Below are positions 35,727-44,557 of a stretch of 64,000 nt of DNA, in pieces. The first letter of the stretch is position 1. Every line of letters begins with the position of its first letter. The notes beneath the pieces are model-generated. The model was not told the DNA's origin. It ran no database searches and saw only the letters and a list, made by a program, of their open reading frames with translations. The position numbers and the translations under genes are program-made. Origin of the DNA: Novispirillum itersonii (GTDB taxonomy: Bacteria; Pseudomonadota; Alphaproteobacteria; Rhodospirillales; Rhodospirillaceae). The stretch spans positions 203,100 through 267,099 of the forward strand of contig NZ_JACIIX010000004.1 in NCBI RefSeq assembly GCF_014205675.1, read 5' to 3'.

Positions 35727-36694
35727 CCCACTCTCTCTTCCGGACAGTCTGCCTGAGTGTCGTCAGTCTGGCCCTGCTGACCGCCTGTCAGGACGACACC
35801 ACCACCGTCACCGGTTATGTTGAGGCGGACCGGATTCACGTCGGCCTGCCTGCCGGGGGGCAGATTACGGCAGTTGAGGTGACCCGGGGACAAAGCCTTC
35901 AGCCCGGCCAATCCCTGTTCCGGCTGGATGACCGGGCAGAACAGGCCCGCCGGAACGCCACTGCCGCCCGCCTTGAGCAGGCCCGGGCCCAGCGGGATGA
36001 CCTGCTGACCGGCCTGCGCCCGAACGAGATTCAGGCCCTGCTGGCACAACGGGATCAGGCGGCGGCGGATGCCCGGCAGGCCGGAGCGGAACTGGCCCGG
36101 CAGCGTGGCCTTAGCCGGGCCGAGGCCAGTGCCCGGACCCTGCTGGACAGGGCGGAAGCCGACAGCGCCCGCGCCCAGGCCCGGATTGCCGAACTGGAGG
36201 CCCGTATCGCACAGGCCCGGGAGGGCGCCCGCAGCGCCGCCGTTAATGCCGCTGAAGCCGCCATCGCCGCCGCCGAGGCCGATCTGGCGGCCACAGAGTG
36301 GGCTCTTTCCCAACGGATAGCCACTGCACCGGCAGCGGCCCGGGTCGAGGATATTCTGTTCCAGCCGGGGGAAACCGTTGCCGCCGGTGCCCCGGTGGTG
36401 GCCCTGATCGATCCGGACCGGATCATGATCCGGCTGTACCTCGGGCCGGAGCAGATCAGCCGCATCCGCCCCGGTCAGGCGCTGCCGGTCCGCTGCGGTG
36501 GCTGCCCGTCCGGGATGACCGCGCAGGTCCGGTTCATCGCCGGGGAGGCCAGTTATGCCCCGCCGGTGCTCTATTCCCGCGACAATGCCGCCGCGCTGGT
36601 GTTCCGGGTTGATGCCGCTCCGCAGGCGGTAACCGGGATCCTCCACCCCGGCCAGCCGGTGCAGATAACCCTGCCCGGTCCGGACGGAGGATGA
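35723..36694 (+). CDS. HlyD/MFP periplasmic adaptor, lipoprotein (YbhG-like)
   Basis: A 323-residue membrane fusion protein. The signal peptide ends in the lipobox LLTAC (about 18-22), so it is probably a lipoprotein. GYVEADRIHVGLPAGGQITAV begins the barrel-sandwich (lipoyl) domain. An alanine-rich coiled coil spans about 70-190, and the second lipoyl half (ATAPAAARVEDILFQPGETVAAGAPV) follows. It should link the ABC transporter to an outer-membrane channel, which is not encoded here. Its start overlaps the TetR stop by 4 bases, implying coupling. Confidence 0.9.
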   Translation: MTHSLFRTVCLSVVSLALLTACQDDTTTVTGYVEADRIHVGLPAGGQITAVEVTRGQSLQPGQSLFRLDDRAEQARRNATAARLEQARAQRDDLLTGLRPNEIQALLAQRDQAAADARQAGAELARQRGLSRAEASARTLLDRAEADSARAQARIAELEARIAQAREGARSAAVNAAEAAIAAAEADLAATEWALSQRIATAPAAARVEDILFQPGETVAAGAPVVALIDPDRIMIRLYLGPEQISRIRPGQALPVRCGGCPSGMTAQVRFIAGEASYAPPVLYSRDNAAALVFRVDAAPQAVTGILHPGQPVQITLPGPDGG

Positions 36695-36698
36695 CAGC

Positions 36699-37655
36699 AT
36701 GAACACCGCCATCGCCGTTTCCGGGCTGACCAAGCGCTTTGGCAGCAAGACAGTGGTTGACCGGCTGACCATGACGGTTCCGGCCGGGCAGATCGTCGGC
36801 TTCCTCGGCCCCAACGGATCGGGCAAAACCACCACCCTGCGGATGCTGTGCGGCCTGTTGACCCCCGATGCCGGAAACGGCACCTGTCTTGACTTAGATA
36901 TCCGATGTCAGGCTGCCGAGATCAAAAGGCAGATCGGCTACATGACTCAGAAATTCTCATTTTATGAAGATCTGAGTATCGCCGAGAATCTTGACTTTGT
37001 TGCCCGGGTCCATGGCCTGCCGGACCGGCGGAATCTGGTGATGGTAACCCTTGACCGGCTGGGCCTGTCGGAGCGGCGGACCCAACTGGCGGGGGAGCTT
37101 TCCGGCGGATGGAAGCAGCGGCTGGCCCTTGCCGCCTGCATCCTGCACCGCCCGCGCCTGCTGCTTCTGGATGAGCCAACCGCCGGGGTTGACCCCAAAG
37201 CCCGCCGCGCCTTCTGGGAAAACATCCACGATCTTGCCGCCGACGGGATGACGGTTCTGGTCTCCACCCATTACATGGATGAAGCCGAACGCTGCCACGC
37301 CATTGCCTATATCGCCTACGGCCAACTGCTGGCACAGGGAACCGTGCAGGACGTGATTGCCTCCGCCGGGCTGACCACCTTCACCGTCCGGACCACCGGA
37401 GACAACCATCACACCCTGAATACCCTGACCACCGCCCTGCGGAAAGCGCCCGGGGTTGATCTGGTTGCCGCCTTCGGGGCGGCCCTGCATGTCGGTGGGG
37501 CGGACAGGAGCGCACTGCTGGCAGCCATCGCGCCATGGCGGACGGACCCCGCCCTGATATGGCAGGACGACCAGCCGACGCTGGAGGACGTGTTCATCCA
37601 TCTGATGGCCCGGTCGCAGGACCAGTATGCCGCACCGACAGGGAACAGACCATGA
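36699..37655 (+). CDS. ABC-2 exporter ATP-binding protein
   Basis: A 318-residue ATPase with Walker A GPNGSGKTT (37-45), signature LSGGW (134-138, with W in place of the usual Q), Walker B LLLLDEPTAGVD (154-165) and the switch histidine in STHYMDEAE (about 188-196). The drug-exporter type C-terminal region follows. Unlike E. coli YbhF it has one nucleotide-binding domain, so it likely works as a homodimer. It overlaps the permease gene by 4 bases. Confidence 0.93.
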   Translation: MNTAIAVSGLTKRFGSKTVVDRLTMTVPAGQIVGFLGPNGSGKTTTLRMLCGLLTPDAGNGTCLDLDIRCQAAEIKRQIGYMTQKFSFYEDLSIAENLDFVARVHGLPDRRNLVMVTLDRLGLSERRTQLAGELSGGWKQRLALAACILHRPRLLLLDEPTAGVDPKARRAFWENIHDLAADGMTVLVSTHYMDEAERCHAIAYIAYGQLLAQGTVQDVIASAGLTTFTVRTTGDNHHTLNTLTTALRKAPGVDLVAAFGAALHVGGADRSALLAAIAPWRTDPALIWQDDQPTLEDVFIHLMARSQDQYAAPTGNRP

Positions 37656-38791
37656 CAGCAGACGGCTTTTCCCTGCCCCGGCTGTGGGCGATGATCGTCA
37701 AGGAATTCATTCAGATGCGGCGGGACCGCCTGACCTTCGCCATGATGGTCGGCATCCCGTTGATGCAGCTGGTTCTGTTTGGGTTCGCCATCAATTCAGA
37801 CCCCAAACATCTGCCGACGGCCGTCGTCGATGCCGATCATTCACCGGAAGGGCGGACCCTGATCGCCGCCATGCAGGCTTCCCGCTACTTCGCCATCACC
37901 GCCGCCCCGGAGACGGACACCGAAGCCGACCGTCTTCTGGCAACCGGTGCCGTACAGTTTTTGGTCCGCATCCCCGCCGGGTTCAGCCAGCAGCTGCGGC
38001 GGGGAGACCGCCCGGCCCTGCTGGTGGAGGCAGACGCCACCGACCCGGCCGCGACCTCCGGCGCAGTCGCCACCCTGACGGTTCTGGCCCGCGATGCCCT
38101 GATCCCGGATCTGACCGGCCCGCTGGCATCACTGGCCCCAAAACCGCCGCCCTTCGATCTGCGGGTTCACCGTCGCTACAATCCGGAGACCAGCACCCAA
38201 TATAATATTGTCCCCGGCCTGATGGGGGTGGTGCTGACGATGACCATGGTGATGATGACCGCGCTGGCCGTCACCCGGGAACGGGAGCGCGGCACGCTGG
38301 AAACCCTGCTGGTCATGCCGTTACACCCGGCGGAGGTGATGCTGGGCAAAATCATTCCCTACATCGCTGTCGGCTACATACAGGTGGCGATTATTCTGCT
38401 GGCGGCCCGCTGGGTCTTTGCGGTGCCGCTGGCCGGGGGGCTGGGATTGCTGACCGGGGCCAGCATCCTGTTCATCGCCACCAATCTGGCCATCGGCTAC
38501 ACCTTCTCCACCATTGCCCGCAATCAGATGCAGGCGATGCAGATGGGGTTTTTCTATTTTCTCCCGTCCATCCTGCTGTCTGGCTTCATGTTCCCCTTCC
38601 GGGGTATGCCCGGATGGGCGCAGGTGGTCGGGGAATGCCTGCCGCTGACGCATTTTCTGCGCATCATCCGGGGGGTGATGCTGAAGGGGAATGGCCTTGC
38701 CGACAGCGCGGTGGAACTGGGAATTCTGGGGCTGACCCTGCTGCTGACCACCGCTGTTGCCCTGCGGCGATACCGTCGGACGCTGGATTGA
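37652..38791 (+). CDS. ABC-2 type transporter permease (YbhS/YbhR-like)
   Basis: A 379-residue permease from the ATG at 37652, overlapping the ATPase stop (ATGA). One N-terminal helix (about 25-45) is followed by a large periplasmic domain (about 50-175) and five further helices. NPETSTQYNIVPGLMGVVLT, ERERGTLETLLVMPL and FYFLPSILLSGFMFPFRGMP are hallmarks of the ABC2_membrane_3 family. Only one permease gene is present, so a homodimer is expected, in contrast to the YbhS/YbhR pair. Drug or lipid efflux is the usual role. Confidence 0.93.
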   Translation: MTADGFSLPRLWAMIVKEFIQMRRDRLTFAMMVGIPLMQLVLFGFAINSDPKHLPTAVVDADHSPEGRTLIAAMQASRYFAITAAPETDTEADRLLATGAVQFLVRIPAGFSQQLRRGDRPALLVEADATDPAATSGAVATLTVLARDALIPDLTGPLASLAPKPPPFDLRVHRRYNPETSTQYNIVPGLMGVVLTMTMVMMTALAVTRERERGTLETLLVMPLHPAEVMLGKIIPYIAVGYIQVAIILLAARWVFAVPLAGGLGLLTGASILFIATNLAIGYTFSTIARNQMQAMQMGFFYFLPSILLSGFMFPFRGMPGWAQVVGECLPLTHFLRIIRGVMLKGNGLADSAVELGILGLTLLLTTAVALRRYRRTLD

Positions 38792-38835
38792 GGCCCCCTC
38801 TTCGGCCGAGCTTTTCTGACTCAGCCGAAGGCTGG

Positions 38836-39486
38836 TTATCCGGCCGCCCCGACCTGCCCGGCCCGCACCAGAACCCGGAAACCTTCCGCGCCCAGCCCCA
38901 GAGCAATCGACCACATCACCAGCGCAATGATCACATCCAGAATCCGCCACGCCCGCGGGCTGCGGAACACCGGCCGCAGCAAACGCGCCCCATAGCCGAG
39001 AACACTGAACCACGTCAGGGAGGACAGCATCGCCCCGATGACAAAGGCCATCCGCCCCTCTCCGGTATAGCGGGCGGAAATGCTGCCAAGCAGGATCACC
39101 GTATCCAGATAGACATGGGGATTCAGCAGGGTCACCCCGGCCAGCGTCAACAGCAGGGCTTTCAGCGGTTTCGCTGGCTCCTCGGTCGGCAACAGCGCCC
39201 CGGGCCGCAAAGCCCGGCGGGCGGCGGCAATACCATACCACAGCAGGAATGCCGCCCCGCCAAAGGTCACCACCAGCAGCAGGGATGGCACCGCCTGAAT
39301 CAGCGCCCCCAGCCCGAGAGCCCCGGCGAGAATCAGCACCGCATCACTGACCGCACAGAAGGCCACCACCGGCCCGACATGGGACCGCAGAAGCCCCTGC
39401 CGCAGCACCAGCGCATTCTGCGCCCCAATCGCAACAATCAGGCTGGCCCCCAGGCCAAACCCCTCAACCGCCGCATGAAAATCCAT
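38836..39486 (-). CDS. LysE/ArgO family amino acid exporter
   Basis: A 216-residue membrane exporter with six helices. FHAAVEGFGLGASLIVAIGAQNALVLRQGL is the conserved LysE/ArgO N-terminus (in which IGAQNALVLRQGL is diagnostic), and TLLNPHVYLDTVILLG is the second family motif. It likely exports arginine or lysine. The ATG at 39486 has GGGACAG upstream; a frame to 39513 is less likely. The usual LysR-type partner (ArgP/LysG) is not adjacent. Confidence 0.93.
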   Translation of the reverse strand: MDFHAAVEGFGLGASLIVAIGAQNALVLRQGLLRSHVGPVVAFCAVSDAVLILAGALGLGALIQAVPSLLLVVTFGGAAFLLWYGIAAARRALRPGALLPTEEPAKPLKALLLTLAGVTLLNPHVYLDTVILLGSISARYTGEGRMAFVIGAMLSSLTWFSVLGYGARLLRPVFRSPRAWRILDVIIALVMWSIALGLGAEGFRVLVRAGQVGAAG

Positions 39487-39680
39487 TCTCTGTCCCTTGA
39501 TCCAGACCACCACCGCGCCTTCCCGCCCTGTCGGGCAAACTTTCAGCGTCGTCGGGCTGTCAGGTCGGGGACACCATTACGTTTCAAGGACATCAGGCAC
39601 ACCTGAACGGAAGCTCCGGAGAAAACCGCCCTCCGGGGGCGATCCGTTCCTGTATGGCATGAAACCGACCGGATCCGCCA

Positions 39681-39715
39681 CAAGAACAAAACGGGGCTGC
39701 CCGAAAGCAGCCCCG
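39681..39715 (-). terminator. Intrinsic terminator of the RND efflux operon
   Basis: CGGGGCTGC (39692-39700) pairs perfectly with GCAGCCCCG (39707-39715) around 6 bases. On the minus strand it is followed by TTTTGTTCTTG. Confidence 0.9.
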
Positions 39716-39757
39716 CTGTTATGACCTTTGACGGTCAGGATAAAACCGGCTGTGCGT

Positions 39758-42700
39758 TCAGTGCGCCGCAGACGGGGTTTCCACTTTGTCCGGAGCCGGA
39801 GTTTCCTCATCCCCCAGCCCCAGACCGGCTTCACGCTGACGGCGGGCCAATTCCTTGGCGCGGTGATCATCAGCGATAAAGGTATAGATCACCGGCAGCA
39901 CAAACAGGGTGAACAGGGTACCGATGGTCAGGCCCCCGGCGATCACCACCCCGATGGAGAAGCGGCTGGCCGCCCCTGCCCCGGCTGCCATGGTCAGCGG
40001 GATAACCCCGGCAACCATCGCGGCGGTGGTCATCAAAATCGGCCGCAGACGCAGCGCCGCGGCATGGGCCACCGCGTCCGTCTTCGACTTCCCGTTCTTG
40101 ACCTGCTCTTCCATCGCCACTTCGCAGATCAGGATCCCGTGCTTGGTGATCAGACCAATCAGGGTGATCAGGCCGACCTGCGTATAGATGTTGAGCGTCA
40201 ACACCCCCAACGCCAGCGGTATCAGCGCCCCGACCATCGACAGCGGCACCGAGGTCATGATCACCAGCGGATCGCGGAAGCTTTCATACTGGGCCGACAA
40301 CACCAGATAAATCACCACCAGCGCGAAGACGAAGGTCAGCATCAGCGCCGAGCCTTCCTTGACAAACTGGCGCGACGGACCGGCGTAATCAACAGCAAAC
40401 CCTTCCGGAAGGATTTCCTTCGACTTCTGCTGGAGGAAGGACAGCGCCTCGCCCATCGTAACGCCGGGCATCGGCACGGCGGCAAAGGTGGCAGAGTTGA
40501 GCTGATTGAACTGGTTCAGGCTGTTGGGCCGGGTCCGGTGTTCCAGCGTCACCAGACTGGCCAGTGGCACCAGAGACCCGTCCCCGGCGGTCACATGCAG
40601 CTTGGTGATCTGTTCCGGATCAAGGCGATACTGGCGTTCCGCCTGCGGGATCACCTTGTAGCCACGGCCTTCCAGATCGATCCGGTTAACTTCCCCGGCC
40701 CCGAACACCGTACCAAGGGCATTCCCGATCGCCTGCATGGTCACGCCGTATTTCCCGGCGCGGTCACGGTCAATGGTCACCACCACTTCCGGGTTTTCAA
40801 AACGCAGGTCAGACGTCTGGAAGATGAAGCGCCCGCTGGTGCGTGCCGCCTCCTCCAGCTGGGTCATCACCCCGAACAGGGTGGCATAATCCGAGGTCGT
40901 CGAGACCACGAACTGGATCGGCAGACCATCCGACCCCGGCAGCGGCGGCAGGGAGAACGCGGAAATCTGAAGACCGGTCACCGCATTCAGGCCACCCTGA
41001 AGGGATTCCGAGATCGCCTGTTCGGTCCGCTCCCGCATCGCCCACGGTTTCAGGATCACCCCGGCGATACCGTCGCTGACCCCTTCACTGCCGTTAACGA
41101 GGAAATATGTTTCCTTCTCGGGAACCGCATCAAAGATCTGACCAACCTGACGGCCATACAGGTTCATGTATTCCGGGTTGGCCGTGGCCGGGCCGGTCAT
41201 CTGAGTCAGGACAATGCCCTGATCCTCCGGCGGCGCCAGTTCAGACGAGGCAAAGTGCAGCATCACCGGCAGGGTTGCCAGAACCACCGCTGCCAGCATC
41301 AGCGTGCTGCCCCGGCGGGTCAGGGACCGCTCCAGCAGATGTTCATACTTATCCGACAGGGCGGTGAACCACTTGTCGATCAGTTGCGCCATCCGGCTGT
41401 CATCATGGGCTTTCAGCAGGCTGGCACACATCATCGGCGACAGGGTCAGCGCAATCACCCCGGACACCGTGACCGCACCGGCCAGAGTCAGGGCGAATTC
41501 CTTGAACAGCGCCCCGGTCAGACCGCCGAGGAACGCCATCGGCGCATAGACCGCCGCCAGCGTAATGGTCATGGAAATCACCGGAGTGGCAATTTCCCGT
41601 GCCCCGACAATCGCGGCGTGGAACGGGGTTTTCCCTTCCTCGATATGGCGGTGAACGTTTTCCACCACCACGATGGCGTCATCGACCACCAGCCCGATCG
41701 CCAGAACGAATGCCAGCAAGGTCATCAGGTTGATCGAAAAGCCCATCGCCAGCATCACCACGCAGACGCCGATCAGCGACAGCGGAATGGTGACAATCGG
41801 GATGATCACCGACCGCAGCGACCCCATGAACAGGAAGATCACCACCACCACGATCACCGCCGCCTCGGCGATGGTCTTCAGCACTTCCTTGATGGATTCC
41901 TGAATGAACACCGTGGAGTCATAGCTGACTTCCAGACTGATCGCCGGGGGCATATCGTTTTCAATGGCGGGCAGAACCGCGCGGACGCCCTTCACCACCG
42001 TCAGCGGATTGGCATCCGGGGTGGAGTCGATGGAGACGAACAGTGCTTCCTTGCCGTTGGCCAGCACCGTGGTGTTGGTGCTTTCCGCGCCCAGCGTGAT
42101 CTGCGCCACATCTTTCAGGCGGACCACCCCGTCCTTGGTGGTTTTCACCACCAGATTCTCGAAGGCAGAGGTATCGGAGATATCGGTCTGAGCCTTGATG
42201 ATAAGGGTATCATAATACCCCTTCAGGCTACCCGCCGCCGATTGGAAGTTGTTGGCCCGCAGGATCGACTGCACCGCCTCGGCGCTCAGGCCCTGCTGTG
42301 CCATCTTCTCCGGGTCCAGCCAGATGCGGATCGCAAACTTCTGGGCCCCCAGCAGGTTGACTGCCGCCACACCCGGCACCGTCGACAGACGCGGCTTGAC
42401 CGCCCGGCTGACATAGTCGGTGATCTGCGCCGTGGTCAGGCTGGAACTGTAGAACGCCAGATACAGGTTAGAGATACCGGAACCCGACTTCTTGTCGATC
42501 ACCGGTTCCTCGGCACCGCTGGGCAGATCGCCCTTGGCGGCAGCCACCTGCGCCATCACGTCCGTCATCGCCGCATTGGGATCGAAGTTCAGACGGATGC
42601 GCGCGGTCACCACCGATGAGTTGGCCGAACTTTTGGAGGTGATGTAGTCAACACCGTTGACCTTGGCCACCGCCGCCTGAATCGGGTCGGTGACAAAGCC

Positions 42701-42880
42701 CTGCATCAGCGCCGCATCGGCCCCGGCATAGGAGGTGGTAACGGTGATCACCGTATTGGAGAGTTCAGGATACTGCCGGACCTGCATATCCTGAATGGAC
42801 CGCAGGCCCATCAGCAGGATCAGCAGACTGACCACAATGGCCAGCACCGGCCGCCGGATAAAGGGATCGGTAAAACGCAT
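39758..42880 (-). CDS. RND multidrug efflux transporter permease (HAE1)
   Basis: A 1040-residue AcrB-type inner-membrane pump with twelve helices and two large periplasmic loops, driven by the proton gradient. FTDPFIRRPVLAIVVSLLI is the family N-terminus. The proton-relay aspartates are D400 and D401 in GLVVDDAIVVVENVHRH. GSLRSVIIPIVTIPLSLIG is a conserved helix 3-4 segment. Substrates cannot be predicted. It follows its adaptor gene by 15 bases; no outer-membrane factor is in the operon, so it must borrow one. A 963-codon frame on the opposite strand is a GC artefact. Confidence 0.96.
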   Translation of the reverse strand: MRFTDPFIRRPVLAIVVSLLILLMGLRSIQDMQVRQYPELSNTVITVTTSYAGADAALMQGFVTDPIQAAVAKVNGVDYITSKSSANSSVVTARIRLNFDPNAAMTDVMAQVAAAKGDLPSGAEEPVIDKKSGSGISNLYLAFYSSSLTTAQITDYVSRAVKPRLSTVPGVAAVNLLGAQKFAIRIWLDPEKMAQQGLSAEAVQSILRANNFQSAAGSLKGYYDTLIIKAQTDISDTSAFENLVVKTTKDGVVRLKDVAQITLGAESTNTTVLANGKEALFVSIDSTPDANPLTVVKGVRAVLPAIENDMPPAISLEVSYDSTVFIQESIKEVLKTIAEAAVIVVVVIFLFMGSLRSVIIPIVTIPLSLIGVCVVMLAMGFSINLMTLLAFVLAIGLVVDDAIVVVENVHRHIEEGKTPFHAAIVGAREIATPVISMTITLAAVYAPMAFLGGLTGALFKEFALTLAGAVTVSGVIALTLSPMMCASLLKAHDDSRMAQLIDKWFTALSDKYEHLLERSLTRRGSTLMLAAVVLATLPVMLHFASSELAPPEDQGIVLTQMTGPATANPEYMNLYGRQVGQIFDAVPEKETYFLVNGSEGVSDGIAGVILKPWAMRERTEQAISESLQGGLNAVTGLQISAFSLPPLPGSDGLPIQFVVSTTSDYATLFGVMTQLEEAARTSGRFIFQTSDLRFENPEVVVTIDRDRAGKYGVTMQAIGNALGTVFGAGEVNRIDLEGRGYKVIPQAERQYRLDPEQITKLHVTAGDGSLVPLASLVTLEHRTRPNSLNQFNQLNSATFAAVPMPGVTMGEALSFLQQKSKEILPEGFAVDYAGPSRQFVKEGSALMLTFVFALVVIYLVLSAQYESFRDPLVIMTSVPLSMVGALIPLALGVLTLNIYTQVGLITLIGLITKHGILICEVAMEEQVKNGKSKTDAVAHAAALRLRPILMTTAAMVAGVIPLTMAAGAGAASRFSIGVVIAGGLTIGTLFTLFVLPVIYTFIADDHRAKELARRQREAGLGLGDEETPAPDKVETPSAAH

Positions 42881-42895
42881 GATGCCGCCCCTTTC

Positions 42896-43999
42896 TTACT
42901 GCACGCCGATTTTCGGCGTGACGTTCAGGGTGGCGCCTTCGACGACCGTCACCTTCGATTTATTGTTCAGTTTCAGGGCTCCGGTGGTCACCACCTGATC
43001 CCCCGCCTTCAGGCCGGAGCGGACTTCAACCACCCCGTTCTGGCGGTGCCCCAGCGTCACGGAACGGCGTTCCACCCGCATATCGCCCTTGTCATCCTTG
43101 CCGATGACATAGACGGAGTCGCCATACAGCGAATAGGCCACCGCCGTCTGCGGTACCGTCATCACCGCGTCGCGGGTCGCCATTTCGATATCCAGCTTGG
43201 CGAACATCCCCGGCCGCAGCTTTCCGTCCGGATTGGGGAAGCGGGCCTGAATCTTGACCAGACCGTTGGTATCCACCAGTGGCTCGATGGCACTGAGGGT
43301 GCCGGAAAACTCTTCATCCGGATAAGGCGTCAGATGCGCCTTGACGGTCTGCCCGACCTGAAGCGACGGCAGAGCCGACTGCTCCAGCGTTGCCGTCAGC
43401 AGAAGCTCCGACAGATCCTGAATGTTGACAACGGCCTCCCCGGCCTGGAGGTACTGCCCCTTGTCAATCTTCACAATCCCCAGCACCCCATCGAACGGGG
43501 CATTGATCACCTTTTTGGCAATGGTGGCGCGGATCGAGTCCGCCTGCGCAATTGCCATATTGAGGTTGGCTTCAGCCTCGTCGAGTGTCGCCTGCGAGGT
43601 CGCGTCGGAAATACGCAGCGACCGCAGGCGGTTGACCGTCAGGCTGCCCAGCTTGACCTTGGCTTCGGCAGACTTCAGGTCCGCCAGTTCCACATCATGG
43701 TCCAGCTCGACGATGCGGTCTCCGGCCTTCACGGTTGCCCCGGAGCGGGCCTGAATCGTCTTGATAAGCCCCGGCTGGGAGCTGGCGATCATCACGCCGT
43801 TGACCGCCTCCAGCGTACCGATGGCGGGAATTGTGCGGGTCCAGGTTTCCGATCCGACCGGTGACGCCGAAACAGAGATGGTCGGTTCCGGCATATTGGC
43901 CAGAAAATCAGCGATCATCGTTTCGCGGAACTTCGCAAATCCGATCACCCCGCCCAGCACGACCACGGTCACGCCAATAACAATATACGACTTTCTCAT
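42896..43999 (-). CDS. RND efflux periplasmic adaptor subunit
   Basis: A 367-residue adaptor from the ATG at 43999 with AAAGGCTGGAAG upstream. One N-terminal anchor helix (residues 4-22) is followed by a barrel-sandwich half (PAIGTLEAVNGVMIASSQPG), a short alpha hairpin, the second lipoyl half (VINAPFDGVLGIVKIDKGQY), beta-barrel and membrane-proximal domains. The hairpin is short, which resembles MexH-like adaptors. It is the first gene of a two-gene operon with the pump. No local regulator gene is seen. Confidence 0.93.
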   Translation of the reverse strand: MRKSYIVIGVTVVVLGGVIGFAKFRETMIADFLANMPEPTISVSASPVGSETWTRTIPAIGTLEAVNGVMIASSQPGLIKTIQARSGATVKAGDRIVELDHDVELADLKSAEAKVKLGSLTVNRLRSLRISDATSQATLDEAEANLNMAIAQADSIRATIAKKVINAPFDGVLGIVKIDKGQYLQAGEAVVNIQDLSELLLTATLEQSALPSLQVGQTVKAHLTPYPDEEFSGTLSAIEPLVDTNGLVKIQARFPNPDGKLRPGMFAKLDIEMATRDAVMTVPQTAVAYSLYGDSVYVIGKDDKGDMRVERRSVTLGHRQNGVVEVRSGLKAGDQVVTTGALKLNNKSKVTVVEGATLNVTPKIGVQ

Positions 44000-44133
44000 C
44001 TTCCAGCCTTTCGCGGTCATCCAGCATGGGTGCCGCCATTCTATCTTATTCCTGACTCAGCGGCTTTACTTTATCAGCCCTGCTTCACGAACAATCGCGC
44101 CACAACAGCGGGGATTGGCCTGCTTTACAGGGA

Positions 44134-44160
44134 TAAAAAAAGCGGCGCTTTTGCGCCGCT
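44134..44160 (-). terminator. Intrinsic terminator after gloA, end of the lpx cluster
   Basis: AGCGGCGC (44141-44148) pairs with GCGCCGCT (44153-44160) around TTTT; on the minus strand a run of seven T follows. It lies directly after the gloA stop. Confidence 0.95.
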
Positions 44161-44164
44161 CTGC

Positions 44165-44557
44165 TTACTTTTTCTCGATCAGCTCGATCTTGTATCCGTC
44201 GGGATCTTCGATAAACGCGATCACCGTCGTTCCATGCTTCATCGGCCCGGGTTCCCGGGTGATTTTCACCCCGTCTTTGCGCAGACCGTCGCAGGTGGCA
44301 TAAATATCCGGCACACCCAGTGCCAGATGCCCGAAACCGGTGCCAATGCTGTAGGGTTCCGCCTGATCCCAGTTATGGGTCAGCTCCACCACCGTATTGG
44401 CCTCTTCGGAGCCATAGCCGACAAAGGCCAGCGTAAACCGGCCATCGGGATAATCCTTCCGACGCAGCACCTGCATGCCAAGGTGACGGGTGTAGAAATC
44501 CAGTGATGCCTCCAGATCCTTCACCCGGATCATGGTGTGCAAAAACTGAAAGCTCAT
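44165..44557 (-). CDS. gloA: Lactoylglutathione lyase (glyoxalase I)
   Basis: Converts the hemithioacetal of methylglyoxal and glutathione to S-lactoylglutathione. The 130-residue protein has the four metal ligands H7, E58, H77 and E125 and the glutathione-site segment FYTRHLGMQVLRRKDYP. Its length is that of the short, Ni-type bacterial enzyme. The start overlaps the lpxB stop by 4 bases, so it is the last gene of the envelope cluster, an unusual place for it, and is followed at once by the terminator. Confidence 0.95.
   Translation of the reverse strand: MSFQFLHTMIRVKDLEASLDFYTRHLGMQVLRRKDYPDGRFTLAFVGYGSEEANTVVELTHNWDQAEPYSIGTGFGHLALGVPDIYATCDGLRKDGVKITREPGPMKHGTTVIAFIEDPDGYKIELIEKK

Noticed and set aside
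39728..42619. 963-codon open frame on the plus strand opposite the RND pump
   Set aside because: It is the mirror frame of a real gene in high-GC DNA. The predicted protein is dominated by His, Arg, Gln and Gly and shows no family features or ribosome binding site.
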